Shown: positions 17,601-26,629 of the stretch, piece by piece
Layout of the letters: every line of letters starts with the position of its first letter
Numbering within the stretch: position 1 is the stretch's first letter
NCBI GenBank assembly: GCA_011526565.1
Contig: WYBL01000081.1
Location: 62,001-126,000 of the forward strand
Origin: Acidobacteriota bacterium
GTDB taxonomy: Bacteria; Acidobacteriota; Vicinamibacteria; Fen-336
DNA: 64,000 nt
Direction of reading: 5' to 3'
The notes under the pieces: generated by a model
Told to the model about the DNA's origin: nothing
Seen by the model: only the letters and a program-made list of their open reading frames with translations
Databases searched by the model: none
Program-made: the position numbers and the translations under genes

Positions 17601-18579
17601 GGTAGCCGGTCGCGTGGAGCCAGACGCGGTAGCGGGCCGACGGCAGGCCACGCACCACCCAGGCGCCGGAGGCGTCGGAGAAGGCGCCGGCTTCATCGCC
17701 TTCGTCCGAGTGGACGAGCACCATCACGCCCGCGAGCGGGCGGCCACGGCCGGCCTCGCGGACGACGCCGGCGATCTCGCGCGCGGGAGCGGCCTCGATC
17801 ACGACTTCCCCCGCGGTGCGGCGCGCCACCCCGGCGAAGCCCGCGGCGCGGGCGGAGACGCGGCGCCAGGAACGGGGCGCGTGCGCGATCCGGAAGCGCC
17901 CTTCGCCGTCGGCGATCGCGCGCACCGTGCCGTCGAGCCGGACCACGGCACCGGGCACGCCCGCGCGGGCCGAGCCGGTCACGACGCGGCCGGCGAGCGG
18001 CTGGCCGGGCTTCAGCTCGAAACGCAGGGCCGCAGGCCAACCCCGGCCGGCCTCGAGCACGTCGAAGTCCGGGTGGTGCACGCTGAGGCTCCAGGCCCAG
18101 ACGTCGGGGTCGGGCACGGCGAACGCACCCGCGGCGTCGGTCTCGACCACGCGGACCAGCGCCGGGCGGCCACCGGAGGACCAGACCAGGCGCGCGCCGG
18201 CGACCGGCCGGCCGGCGTGGACCACGGAGCCCCGCTTCTCCACGGCGGGCCGCAGCACCAGCGTGATCGGCCCCTCGCCGCGAGAGACCTCGGCTGCGGG
18301 GGCGAAACCGGCGGCGTCGGCCTCGACCGACGCCAGTGTCGCCGGTCCGTCCAGGCGGAAGCGGCCGTCTGGGCCGCTGCGCGCCGTCGACAGCGGCGCC
18401 GCTGGCGTGCCGTGGAAGAGCTGGACGGCGGCCTCGTCGGGCCCGACCAGCGGGCGAGCGCTCACCACCGCCCCGGCCACCGGCTCGCCGCGGGCGTCGA
18501 TCACCCGGCCGTCGATCGCGGCGGCCGTCACGGGGGCGAGCCCGGCCAGAGCCATTGCGGCGATCCTTCGCACTCGCAT
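14608..18579 (-). CDS. exported protein of about 13-14 tandem CarboxypepD_reg-like domains
   Basis: 1323 residues from ATG 18579 behind AAAGGAAG. A signal peptide (RRIAAMALAGLAPVTAAA) leads into repeated beta-sandwich units of about 80-95 residues, each with a signature such as IDGRVIDARGEPVAGAVV, LAGRVVDESGAPLAGVAV or IAGRVIAADDQRPLADVT followed by DGRFRLEGLAPG-type turns. I count 13-14 copies over the whole length and no catalytic or anchor domain. Such domains are known as carbohydrate-binding-like or spacer folds in surface proteins. A structural or adhesive periplasmic/surface role is likely but not shown. It is divergent from the lipoprotein at 18749. Confidence 0.8.
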   Translation of the reverse strand: MRVRRIAAMALAGLAPVTAAAIDGRVIDARGEPVAGAVVSARPLVGPDEAAVQLFHGTPAAPLSTARSGPDGRFRLDGPATLASVEADAAGFAPAAEVSRGEGPITLVLRPAVEKRGSVVHAGRPVAGARLVWSSGGRPALVRVVETDAAGAFAVPDPDVWAWSLSVHHPDFDVLEAGRGWPAALRFELKPGQPLAGRVVTGSARAGVPGAVVRLDGTVRAIADGEGRFRIAHAPRSWRRVSARAAGFAGVARRTAGEVVIEAAPAREIAGVVREAGRGRPLAGVMVLVHSDEGDEAGAFSDASGAWVVRGLPSARYRVWLHATGYQEAAGGSEPQDLRRATTARRDADLEAVPRIAGTVVDAKGQPLAGASVVWVPEGMPAFYASDFDLVGARSALSDGDGRFELHVDTRRGRLPGAGALMAVRRGFAARVAPLPEAGGTARIVLEVGVPLAGRVVDESGAPLAGVAVAAAEDGVLPQAGMPSHLLLAAFRGPGHVETDADGRFALGVGNRPHHLAFHKPGFRPLVLRDQVPAEAQPRAVTLARGVEIRGRVVRGEEPVAGVAVFARPTAEGGDMMALFSQRADAAEAVSDAEGRFVLEGLAAGPHTVSAAEAPPLDFEEVEVEAPASDVTLVLRPTATLAGSVVDGRNGEPIAAFSVRLAPVRDADEDGAMPFEMADAYAREEEFGGGAFSLDEVPEGQYRLVVVAEGFLPLTVDDVTVAAHEDAEPLALRLDAGATLRGRVLDEEGQPLADVRVAVEARDGASGETDAAGDYELHGVATGAFQVQFRKSGFRSERAKVQVPPEGARQDARLRRGLSLAGVVVDEGGRPVADARVGATTAAAGGENAGAEADAEGRFRLEGLAPGRYVVWARGADGQAKQEDVDPEKSPALRLVIEKPRTAVLRGRVSGMPAGEAAMRVVYVQAEDGRSGDGVIGADGTFRVERAPAGRVRVSAMVATMEGNMRTSRSRQLTLAAGAEAEVELEFAADVVVGGHVVRDGEPVVGAFVSFQPVGGAEGQTARTDGSGAYEAVGLETGLHQVSVSARELSYETEYVVAGSATLDLDVTGAAIAGRVIAADDQRPLADVTISLWKLDGRDNTPADTLRTGADGAFFKRGVREGRYRLVTSLAGFGQEVREVELVRGQPADALEIALMPAQGLKVAVVDARDQRPLDALIVVRDAARRIVANAHSGVDQDGFLTIGLAPGRYLLSTSATGYGTATLPVTAPGEGLRVGLTPGGTLELESAQPMSGRVRLIQPDGEEYVRCWCNGIAEIRLHGTRTRIENVTPGSYRIELVGESGEVRAGPTVVVVEGAVATAVLE

Positions 18580-18748
18580 CGGTCTTCCTTTCGCGGAAGA
18601 ACGCATTCTATTCCCCGATTGGAAACCGCTGGCGGCCAGAGGTTCCGGGTGACGGGCGACACACGCCGGGCGCGGCGCGCGGTCCTACGATCGCGCGCGC
18701 CCTGGCGCTCGCACGGGAGGCCAGCGCGATCCCCGAAGGAGAACGAAC

Positions 18749-19144
18749 GTGAAGACGATGCAAGCGATGGGCACTGGGGCCGCGGTGGCGCTGCTGGCGG
18801 CCGCGACCCTGGCGTGTGGCGGTGGCCAGTCCTCGCAGCCGCCGGCCACCACGGCCCCGGCTCCGACCCAGGCGGCCGCGCCGGCCAGCGCGCCCGCAGC
18901 GGGCGGCGCAGCCGAGTTCGGCGTCGCCGAGTGCGACGAGTACCTCACGAAGTACCTCGCCTGCGTCGACAGCAAGGTGCCCGAGGCGATGCGCGGCATG
19001 GTCCGGCAGCAGCTCGACCAGACCAAGGCGCAGTGGAAGCAGGCGGCGTCCACGCCGCAGGGCAAGGAAGGCCTGGCGATGGGGTGCAAGGCGGCGACGG
19101 ATGCCGCCCGCACCGCGATGCAGGCCTACGGCTGCACGTTCTAG
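18749..19144 (+). CDS. small secreted lipoprotein with paired cysteines
   Basis: 131 residues from GTG 18749, with AAGGAG 8-13 nt upstream. The signal segment ends in a lipobox-like TLACGGG, followed by a Pro/Ala/Thr linker (residues about 25-55). The globular part has ECDEYLTKYLACVDSKVPEAMR, then MGCKAATDA and YGCTF: four cysteines spaced as two likely disulfides in a small helical bundle. I recognise the general type from related bacteria but have no function for it. Confidence 0.75.
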   Translation: MKTMQAMGTGAAVALLAAATLACGGGQSSQPPATTAPAPTQAAAPASAPAAGGAAEFGVAECDEYLTKYLACVDSKVPEAMRGMVRQQLDQTKAQWKQAASTPQGKEGLAMGCKAATDAARTAMQAYGCTF

Positions 19145-19152
19145 GAGACCGA

Positions 19153-19181
19153 GCGCCCGGGAGGCGTGGCCTCCCGGGCGC
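19153..19181. terminator. bidirectional hairpin terminator
   Basis: A 12-bp perfect stem GCGCCCGGGAGG (19153-19164) with CCTCCCGGGCGC (19170-19181), loop CGTGG, between the convergent lipoprotein and rhlE genes. There is no U-tract. Confidence 0.6.
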
Positions 19182-19193
19182 GTCGGAGCCCTC

Positions 19194-20561
<1,368 letters not shown>

Positions 20562-20664
20562 GAGGATCGGTTGCGGTCCTTGTCCGTTCCGGCAGGTTGT
20601 GAGTGCTTTGCTGAAACGGGGATCGCCGGGAAACCGCCGTTCGACGCGGTCCCTTTGGAGCGCG

Positions 20665-20683
20665 GAGAGACGTAGAGTCTCTC
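20665..20683. repeat. short inverted repeat in the leader of rhlE
   Basis: GAGAGAC (20665-20671), GTAGA, GTCTCTC (20677-20683). It lies between the unknown gene (ending 20723) and rhlE (starting 20561). It could be a weak terminator of the upstream gene or a leader hairpin of the helicase; no T-run follows. Confidence 0.35.
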
Positions 20684-20722
20684 ACGGCGAGGCCGAACCG
20701 CGAAATCGACCGCGGGCCCGGC

Positions 20723-21613
20723 CTAGAGGCGGATGCCGTTGACGCGATCGCTGATGCGGCCGTTGACCTTGAGCATCAGGTAGTTGACGTCGTTGGTGAC
20801 GTCCTTGCGCAGCTTGGTGACGTAGCGCGCCGCCGGCGTCGCCTGCACGAACGCGCGGTCCTCGAGCTCGGCCAGCACGCCGTCGACTTCGACCAGCAGG
20901 TGCTTCAGCTCGCGGAAGCGGTGGTTGAGGTCGAGCAGGGCGGGCTCGTCGAGGCCCTCGGGGGCGCGGGCCGGGAAGTCGCGCTCGATGCCGTCGGCCG
21001 CCGCCGTCACGTCCTCGAGCAGCTCCGAGACGTCGCCGAAGAACTCGCGGCGCAGCTCGGCCGCGACCGGCGCCGGCGCCAGCTTGACGAGCCGCGATTC
21101 CAGCTTGCCGAGCTGCTCGCGCAGCGAGTCGCGCAGGAAGCCGACGCCGGAGTGTGGCCGGCGCGGCTCGTCGATCACCAGCAGGTCGCGGCCCAGGTAG
21201 ATCTTGTCCGCGTAGCGGTCCGGCAGGTCCTCGGGCCGCAGCGTGTAGAGCTTGAGCTCGAAGCCGGGCTCGCGGCCGACGAAGCGCACGATCACAAGGT
21301 GCTCGTTGACCGCGACGTAGTAGGAGTTGGTCTCGAGCAGGGCGGAGTGCAGCGCGAGGTTCCACAGCACCAGCCGCTTCAGCTCCGCGATCCGCCCCGG
21401 GTGCTGCTCGAGCAGGGCCTGGAACTGCTCCTGCTCGTCGCGCCGGGCCTCGCCGGTGACCAGGTGGCGCAGCGAGGGCGTGATCAGGACGCGGCAGCGC
21501 TCGAAGAAGAACTCCAGGTGCATGCGATCGAGCACGCTCTCCTGGAAGCGGTCGAGGTGGAACGTCGGCGCCGGCAGCGACTCGCGGGCGGCGATCGTGT
21601 TCAGGCTCTGCAT
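20723..21613 (-). CDS. conserved hypothetical protein, mixed alpha/beta with coiled segments
   Basis: 296 residues from ATG 21613, with AAGGGAGG 5 nt upstream. No signal peptide or membrane segment. The first half contains a beta-rich block (YYVAVNEHLVIVRFVG, ELKLYTLRPEDL, DLLVIDEPRRPHSG). The second half is helical and charged (LREQLGKLESRLVKL, FRELKHLLVEVDGVLAELED) and may form a coiled coil. I do not recognise the family. It lies between nfeD-slipin (55 bp downstream of the slipin 3' end) and rhlE, on the same strand. Confidence 0.65.
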   Translation of the reverse strand: MQSLNTIAARESLPAPTFHLDRFQESVLDRMHLEFFFERCRVLITPSLRHLVTGEARRDEQEQFQALLEQHPGRIAELKRLVLWNLALHSALLETNSYYVAVNEHLVIVRFVGREPGFELKLYTLRPEDLPDRYADKIYLGRDLLVIDEPRRPHSGVGFLRDSLREQLGKLESRLVKLAPAPVAAELRREFFGDVSELLEDVTAAADGIERDFPARAPEGLDEPALLDLNHRFRELKHLLVEVDGVLAELEDRAFVQATPAARYVTKLRKDVTNDVNYLMLKVNGRISDRVNGIRL

Positions 21614-21667
21614 CGGCGCCTCCCTTCACCCGATTCTACGTCCGGGAGGACGCCGCAGCGGTCGTAT

Positions 21668-22435
21668 TCAGGCCTGCGGCTTGTCGGAGCGGCCGCGCGC
21701 CATGAACGCCTCGATCCACTCGATCGGCAGCGGGAAGATGATCGTCGAGTTCTTCTCGGCCGCGATCTCGGTCAGCGTCTGCAGGTAGCGCAGGTGCAGC
21801 GACATCGGCTGCGTCTGCAGCGCCTGGGCGGCCTCGGTGAGCTGGCGCGACGCCTCGTACTCGCCGGACGCGTGGATGATCTTGGCCCGCTTCTCGCGCT
21901 CGGACTCGGCCTGCTTGGCCATCGCCCGCTGCATCTCGTGCGGCAGGTCGACGGTCTTGACGGCGACCTGGGTCACCTTCACGCCCCACGGGTCGGTGTG
22001 CTCGTCGATCACCTTCTGGATCTCGGCTCCGAGGCGCTCGCGCTCGGCGAGCAGCTCGTCGAGGTGAGCCTGGCCCAGGATGCTGCGCAGCGTCGTCTGC
22101 GCCTCCTGGCTGGTGGCGTACAGGTAGTTCTCGACCTGGACGATGCAGCGGACCGGGTCCATCACCCGGAAGTAGACGACGGCGTTGACCTTGACGCTGA
22201 CGTTGTCGCGGGTGATCACGTCCTGCGGCGGCACGTCGAGCACCACGGTGCGCAGGCTGACGCGCACCATGCGGTCGATCGGCCAGGCCACGATCACGAG
22301 GCCAGGCCCCTTCGGCTCCGGCAGGAGCTTGCCGAGGCGGAACACGACGCCACGCTCGTACTCGTTCAGCACCTTCACGGACAGCAGCAGCCAGAAGACG
22401 ATCAGGAACAAGACGACGCCGGGACCGGGACCCAT
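21668..22435 (-). CDS. slipin/stomatin-like SPFH (Band 7) membrane protein
   Basis: 255 residues from ATG 22435. An N-terminal membrane helix ([14 protein letters not shown]) is followed by the SPFH domain: [28 protein letters not shown], then [18 protein letters not shown], and the coiled segment [20 protein letters not shown]. It starts on the last base of the nfeD stop (TGATG), so the two are translationally coupled. NfeD-slipin pairs are known; NfeD cleaves the slipin C-terminus and the pair acts in membrane-domain quality control. Confidence 0.92.
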   Translation of the reverse strand: MGPGPGVVLFLIVFWLLLSVKVLNEYERGVVFRLGKLLPEPKGPGLVIVAWPIDRMVRVSLRTVVLDVPPQDVITRDNVSVKVNAVVYFRVMDPVRCIVQVENYLYATSQEAQTTLRSILGQAHLDELLAERERLGAEIQKVIDEHTDPWGVKVTQVAVKTVDLPHEMQRAMAKQAESEREKRAKIIHASGEYEASRQLTEAAQALQTQPMSLHLRYLQTLTEIAAEKNSTIIFPLPIEWIEAFMARGRSDKPQA

Positions 22436-23724
22436 CACGCCCCCCTCTTTTCCACCTTCAGCGTCAACCCCACGACGGCCAGGACGGCGACGGTCTCGCC
22501 TGCCGCGACGGGCGCGTCCGCGCGCGCGCGCCAGCGCTCGCCCTGGATCAGGACCCAGCCCTCGGGCGCCAGCGGCTCGAGTGCGACCGCGGTGCGGCCG
22601 ATCAGGCCGGCGTCGCCGGTCGTGGCCCTCCGGCGCTGGGCGGCGACCACCATCCGCACCAGCACGATCGTCCACGCCGCCAGCAGCAAGGCGCCGGGCA
22701 GCAGCGTGCCCCAGGCGACCCGCAGTTCCGGCAGCGGGGAGTCGACCAGCATCAGGGCGCCGAGCACGACCGAGACGAGGCCGCCCGCGGTCAGCAGGCC
22801 GTAGGACGTCACCTTGACCTCCGCGGCGAACAGGATCACGCCGAGCGCGATCAGCAGCACGCCCGACCAGTTGATCGGCAGGATCTGGCTCGCGAACAGG
22901 AACAGGATCAGGCACAGGGCGCCGAGGATGCCGGGGAACAGGCCGCCGGGATGGCTGATCTCCGCGCCGATCCCGGCCAGCGCGCCGAGCAGCAGCAGGA
23001 ACAGCACCTCGGGCCGCGCGATCCTGTCCGCGATCGCGCGCCGCCAGCTCATCGTCACCACCTGCACGGCCTCGCCCTCGAGCCGCAGCGTGGTCGTGGT
23101 GCCGTCGAAGCGCTTGACCTCGCGGCCTTCGAGGGCGCGGAGGAGCGCGGGGACGTCCGCGACCACCAGGTCCGCGAGGCGGCCCTCGATCGCCTCGCGC
23201 TCGGTAAAGGAGCGGCTCTCGACCACGGCCTTCTCCGCCAGCTCGACGTTGCGGCCGCGGCGCTCGGCCTTCCCGCGCACGTAGGCGGCGACCGCCGACG
23301 TCATCTTCTTCGACATCGTCTCGTCGACGCCGCCGCCCATTGCCGAGACGGGATGCGCGGCGCCGAGACTGGTGCCCGGGGCCATCGCGACCAGGTCGGA
23401 GGCGATCGCGATCACGAAGCCGGCGGAGTCGGCGCGAGCACCCGCGGGCCCGATGAAGGCGACGACCGGCACCCGCGAGTTGAGCAGCTTGTCGACGATC
23501 TGCCGCATGGCGGTCTCGAGCCCGCCCGGGGTGTCGATCCGCAGCACGACCAGCGGGGCCTTCGCCGCTTCGGCTTCGGCGATCGCGCTGATCACGTGGT
23601 CGGCGCTGACCGCGTGCACGACCCCGTCGAGCTCCACGACGTGGACCGCGGCGGCGGCGGGGGCCGCGAGGCACAGGAGGGCCAGGAGGGCTGCCAGATG
23701 CCGCGCGAGACGCGGTGCCTCCAC
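22435..23724 (-). CDS. nfeD: NfeD-family membrane-bound ClpP-class serine protease
   Basis: 429 residues from GTG 23724. A signal peptide ([16 protein letters not shown]) leads into the ClpP/crotonase-like protease: IDTPGGLE, the catalytic Ser in [10 protein letters not shown], and [13 protein letters not shown]. Four or more hydrophobic segments follow (about residues 235-360), and the C-terminal OB-fold NfeD domain ends the protein ([19 protein letters not shown]). This is the long 'NfeD1b' form. It is coupled to the slipin gene by a one-base overlap. No strong ribosome site is seen before the GTG. Confidence 0.92.
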   Translation of the reverse strand: MEAPRLARHLAALLALLCLAAPAAAAVHVVELDGVVHAVSADHVISAIAEAEAAKAPLVVLRIDTPGGLETAMRQIVDKLLNSRVPVVAFIGPAGARADSAGFVIAIASDLVAMAPGTSLGAAHPVSAMGGGVDETMSKKMTSAVAAYVRGKAERRGRNVELAEKAVVESRSFTEREAIEGRLADLVVADVPALLRALEGREVKRFDGTTTTLRLEGEAVQVVTMSWRRAIADRIARPEVLFLLLLGALAGIGAEISHPGGLFPGILGALCLILFLFASQILPINWSGVLLIALGVILFAAEVKVTSYGLLTAGGLVSVVLGALMLVDSPLPELRVAWGTLLPGALLLAAWTIVLVRMVVAAQRRRATTGDAGLIGRTAVALEPLAPEGWVLIQGERWRARADAPVAAGETVAVLAVVGLTLKVEKRGA

Positions 23725-23773
23725 GGGTTCAATTTAGGCCCCGGGAGGAGCCGCGTCAACGAAAGTGGACCGC

Positions 23774-23902
23774 GGGTCCCGGTCCTGTTCCTCCTCCTGG
23801 AACAGGCCCCTGATCCCGATCCTGATCCCGGTCCTGGTCCTGGTCCCGGTCCCCGACCAGGAGTGAAGATCACGATCAGGACCCGGATCGCGATCAGGGA
23901 GA
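23774..23902. repeat. GRTCCY hexamer array A (imperfect palindrome)
   Basis: In the gap between nfeD and the AbiEii-like gene, tandem hexamers GATCCC, GATCCT, GGTCCT and GGTCCC run from about 23811 to 23852. Complementary RGGAYC copies (GATCAGGACCCGGATC) occur at about 23874-23890. The two arms can pair. No open reading frame is evident. Related arrays lie at 24861, 26450 and 30438. Confidence 0.75.
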
Positions 23903-23914
23903 CGAAACGCCGGG

Positions 23915-24610
23915 CTACGCGAGATCCGCCAACAGCAGTTCGACTCCCCGATCGACAGCGGGCTGATCGGAGACGTCGAGGCGACGGGCGCAGGACGCGG
24001 CGAAGCCGGGCAACTCCCGGAACTGGGTGATCGCGTGCTTCAGGTCGTCGCGGACTCCCTTGCCATACGCGGCTTCGCTGCGCCGCCAGGCGCTCTCGGG
24101 CGGCGGCCCGCCCCGCGCCCGCAGCACGGCGAGGTCGATCAGGTCGCGGCCGCAGGCCTGACGGTCTGCCCACCGGTCGGAGTTGGCGAGCAACTTCTCC
24201 GCGAAGCAGTCGGCGCTCGCGAGACAGGGCACGGGGCTCCAGGATGGATGCACCGCGGGTTCGAGTTCGATCCGGCCCTCGACCACGAACTCGACCTTGA
24301 GGTCGCCGTCGGCCGTCCGAACGGCGAACCGCACGCCGTACTGGTCCGCGCGCGCGACAGTCAGCGTGCCCGGCGCCTCGCCCGCGAAGAGGGCGCGGCT
24401 CCCCCGCTCGCGGACGAGCGAGCGCAGCCGGGCATATCCCTCGCGGTCGGCGCCCAGGAAGTCCACGTCGCGCGAGAGCCGGTACTCGCCGAACTCGAGG
24501 ACGATCCGGGTGCCGCCTCCGAACGCGAAGCCGGTCGCTGCCAGCAGGTCCGCGTCGAGGGCGGCGAGGACTGCCCCGACGGCGGCGTGTTCAGGCCGCG
24601 TCCAGGTCAC
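23915..24610 (-). CDS. AbiEii-type nucleotidyltransferase (toxin-like)
   Basis: 231 residues from GTG 24610. It has the AbiEii/MNT motif FGGGTRIVLEFGEYRLSRD followed by VDFL, then DLKVEFV as the third acidic strand, and the family helix CFAEKLLANSDRW...RDLIDLAVL. The start overlaps the 3' end of the small gene at 24591-24812 by 20 nt, so the two form a coupled pair like other AbiE-type toxin-antitoxin systems. In characterised relatives the enzyme nucleotidylates tRNA or another target and stops growth during phage infection. Activity here is inferred. Confidence 0.82.
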   Translation of the reverse strand: MTWTRPEHAAVGAVLAALDADLLAATGFAFGGGTRIVLEFGEYRLSRDVDFLGADREGYARLRSLVRERGSRALFAGEAPGTLTVARADQYGVRFAVRTADGDLKVEFVVEGRIELEPAVHPSWSPVPCLASADCFAEKLLANSDRWADRQACGRDLIDLAVLRARGGPPPESAWRRSEAAYGKGVRDDLKHAITQFRELPGFAASCARRLDVSDQPAVDRGVELLLADLA

Positions 24611-24812
24611 GGATCACCGTCCCGTAGCAGGCGGCGAGTTCGCGCAGGTACTCGAGTTCCTCGGGCGACGGCTCCGCCAGGACTCCACGCCAGCGCCAGC
24701 CGGCTTCGTAGCGTCGGAGCGCCTCTTCGGGCTTCAACTCGGTCAGGTCGCCGTGGTCGGACCACGACAGGGCGGCCAGGAAAGGAAGCCGGTCGGGGGG
24801 AGGTTGCTGCAC
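24591..24812 (-). CDS. small protein preceding AbiEii-like gene (candidate antitoxin)
   Basis: 73 residues from GTG 24812. Contains LTELKPEEALRRYEAGWRWRG and PSPEELEYLRELAACYG, two helical stretches with many acidic residues. It lacks the winged helix of classical AbiEi antitoxins. The antitoxin role rests on its position: it is upstream and overlaps the nucleotidyltransferase by 20 nt. Family not recognised. Confidence 0.6.
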   Translation of the reverse strand: MQQPPPDRLPFLAALSWSDHGDLTELKPEEALRRYEAGWRWRGVLAEPSPEELEYLRELAACYGTVIRDLDAA

Positions 24813-24860
24813 GGCTCAATGGTACTCGCCGGCCCTGCTCGGCTCACGGTTCGTCGAGCC

Positions 24861-24960
24861 CGATCCTTGAACCAGGTCCCGGTCCTGGTCCTCCGCTCCG
24901 AGCCGATTCCAACCCCGAGCCGGTTCAGGACCGGGACCCCGACCTCGACCGGGACCAGGG
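24861..24960. repeat. GRTCCY hexamer array B (imperfect palindrome)
   Basis: In the gap between the candidate antitoxin and the MarR gene. Left arm AGGTCCCGGTCCTGGTCC (about 24874-24891); right arm CAGGACCGGGACC and CGACCGGGACCAGGG (about 24926-24959). Same hexamer unit and opposed orientation as arrays A, C and D. Confidence 0.7.
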
Positions 24961-24986
24961 AGTCGCAGTCGGGCGAGAGGCGCGCC

Positions 24987-25016
24987 TTGACAGCGGACCC
25001 ACTTCGGGCTTATTGT
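24987..25016 (+). promoter_or_regulatory. promoter of the MarR-protoglobin pair
   Basis: Perfect -35 TTGACA (24987-24992) and -10-like TATTGT (25011-25016), 18 nt apart. Transcription would start about 8-12 nt before ATG 25033, giving a very short leader. The -10 overlaps the palindrome at 25012-25034. Confidence 0.55.
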
Positions 25017-25034
25017 TTAGGAGTCCTAATCAAT
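25012..25034. promoter_or_regulatory. palindromic operator over the -10 and start codon
   Basis: Arms ATTG-T-TTAGGA and TCCTAA-T-CAAT flank a central G at 25023. Ten of eleven arm positions are complementary; only 25016/25030 mismatch. It runs from the -10 into the MarR start codon, so binding would block both polymerase and ribosome. Autoregulation by the adjacent MarR protein is the likely use. Confidence 0.7.
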
Positions 25035-25704
25035 GAAGACTCCGACACCGCCATCACCCGCCACCCGCCAGGTCGTGACCGGCCTCGCTCGGGTCGGGCT
25101 GTTCCTGAAGACCCAGGCCCGTGAGGGCAGCCTGCCGCGGGGGCTGAGCCCCACCCAGGCCGAGATCCTGGGCCTGCTGGAGCGGCGCTTCCGCGGCGGC
25201 GCGCGGTTGGGCGAGGTCGCGGAGGCGCTGGGCACCACCGCGCCGACCGCGAGCGCCGCCGTCGAGGCGCTGGTGGCCAAGGGGCTGGTGCGCCGGGAAC
25301 GCAGGGCGGAGGACGCCCGCGCCCTGCGCCTGAGCCTGACCCCGCGCGGGCGACGCGAGGCCGTGCGCACCGCCGAGTGGCCCGAGGCGCTGATGGCCGC
25401 CGTCGACGAACTGTCCGGCGTGGAGCGTGGCGTGCTGTTGCGCAGCCTGGTCAAGATGGTGCGCACGCTCCAGGTGCGCGGCGCGATGCCCGTCGCGCGG
25501 ATGTGCGCCGGGTGCCGCTTCTTCCGGCCCCACGCCCATCCCGGGGCGGCTCGGCCGCACCACTGCGACTTCGTCGACGCCCCGTTCGCCGACGGCGACC
25601 TGCGGCTCGACTGCGAGGACCACGAGGCGGCGACGCCAGAGGCCGAACTGCTCGCGTGGTCGGCCTTCGTCGGCGCCGAACGCGGGAGCCCGGCCGCGCG
25701 CTAG
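25033..25704 (+). CDS. MarR-family regulator with C-terminal Cys/His cluster
   Basis: 223 residues from ATG 25033. The winged helix is LGEVAEALGTTAPTASAAVE with wing VRRERRAEDARALRLSLT. The C-terminal 60 residues carry a probable metal or Fe-S site: RMCAGCRFFRP, RPHHCDFVD and LRLDCEDHE. GGAG occurs 9 nt before the start. It lies 54 bp before an exported protoglobin gene on the same strand and has a palindrome over its own start. Sensing of redox state, NO or a metal through the Cys cluster is a reasonable inference. Confidence 0.88.
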   Translation: MKTPTPPSPATRQVVTGLARVGLFLKTQAREGSLPRGLSPTQAEILGLLERRFRGGARLGEVAEALGTTAPTASAAVEALVAKGLVRRERRAEDARALRLSLTPRGRREAVRTAEWPEALMAAVDELSGVERGVLLRSLVKMVRTLQVRGAMPVARMCAGCRFFRPHAHPGAARPHHCDFVDAPFADGDLRLDCEDHEAATPEAELLAWSAFVGAERGSPAAR

Positions 25705-25758
25705 TCGCGCCGCACGTCCCCTCTCGCCGTCCCCTCGAAGTCCCGCTGGAGGCTCGTC

Positions 25759-26421
25759 ATGTCACTCGCTCTCCGTTCGTCTGTGGTGCTCCTCGCCGGC
25801 GCGCTCGCCGCGCCGGTTCAGGCCCAGGAATCGCAGCCGTCGATTCCCGGCTACACCTTCGGCTCGCCCAGCCTGGGCCGCTCTCCCCTCGGCGTCGCCG
25901 AGCTCGAGCTGCTGCAGAAGACCGTCCTGCTCGGCCCCGAAGACGTCGCGGCGCTGCGGGCCTCGAAGGCCGTGCTCGCCGACCAGACCGACGCCATCCT
26001 CGACGTGTGGTACGGCTTCGTCGCGTCGCAACCCCACCTCGTGCGCTACTTCTCGCGGCGCTCCGACGGCCAGCCCGACGCGGCCTATCTCGGCGCCGTG
26101 CGCAAGCGCTTCGCGCGGTGGATCCTCGACACCGCGGACGCCCGCTTCGACCAGACCTGGCTCGACTGGCAGCACGAGCTGGGCCGCCGCCATCATCGCG
26201 TCGCCAAGAACCACACCGATCGCGCGGACAGCGTGGAGATCGTCCACTTCCGTTACCTGCCGGCCCTGATCGTGCCTGTGACGACGACGCTCAAACCCTT
26301 CCTCGCGAAGAAGGGGGCTTCCGCCGAGGAGGTCGAGCGGATGCACGCGGCGTGGGTCAAGTCGGTGACGCTCCAGGTCATCTTGTGGAGCCACCCCTAC
26401 GTGAGGGAGGGGGATTTCTAG
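25759..26421 (+). CDS. protoglobin with a Sec signal peptide
   Basis: 220 residues from ATG 25759, behind GGAGG. Residues 1-22 (LRSSVVLLAGALAAPVQAQ) are a clear signal peptide. The body follows the protoglobin pattern: IPGYTFGSP, DVWYGFVASQPHLVRYF, TWLDWQHELGRRHHRVAKN with the proximal heme His region, RYLPALIVPVTTTLKPFL and VTLQVILWSHPY. Known protoglobins are cytosolic single-domain heme proteins or sensor domains that bind O2, CO and NO. Export to the periplasm is unusual. The MarR gene 54 bp upstream is probably its regulator. Confidence 0.85.
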   Translation: MSLALRSSVVLLAGALAAPVQAQESQPSIPGYTFGSPSLGRSPLGVAELELLQKTVLLGPEDVAALRASKAVLADQTDAILDVWYGFVASQPHLVRYFSRRSDGQPDAAYLGAVRKRFARWILDTADARFDQTWLDWQHELGRRHHRVAKNHTDRADSVEIVHFRYLPALIVPVTTTLKPFLAKKGASAEEVERMHAAWVKSVTLQVILWSHPYVREGDF

Positions 26422-26449
26422 GCCGCGGCAGGCGGGGCCAGATCCCCGC

Positions 26450-26522
26450 CCGGTCCGGGTCCTCGTCCCTGGTCCTGGAGCAGGAGGAGGATCGGGACCG
26501 GGATCACGATCAGGACCGGGGG
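26450..26522. repeat. GRTCCY hexamer array C (imperfect palindrome)
   Basis: After the protoglobin gene. Left arm CGGTCCGGGTCCTCGTCC and CTGGTCCTGG (about 26451-26478), GGAGCAGGAGGAGG centre, right arm GATCGGGACCGGGATC and GATCAGGACCGGGG (about 26490-26522). It also begins the 293-bp gap up to 26714, which otherwise contains two long hairpins. Confidence 0.7.
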
Positions 26523-26548
26523 ACGGACGGCGGCGGTTGGGGTGCGGA

Positions 26549-26601
26549 GCACGGAGCGCGCCGAAGCCGCGGAGGTTCGGCGGCTTCGTCACGCTCCGTG
26601 C
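26549..26601. repeat. two-tier stem-loop upstream of the four-helix-bundle gene
   Basis: Outer stem GCACGGAGCG (26549-26558) with CGCTCCGTGC (26592-26601), 10 bp. Inner stem CGAAGCCGC (26562-26570) with GCGGCTTCG (26580-26588), 9 bp. Both are perfect. It lies between array C and the longer hairpin at 26630. Confidence 0.7.
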
Positions 26602-26629
26602 CGGGTCCCCGGTCGCGGACCGCCGCGAA

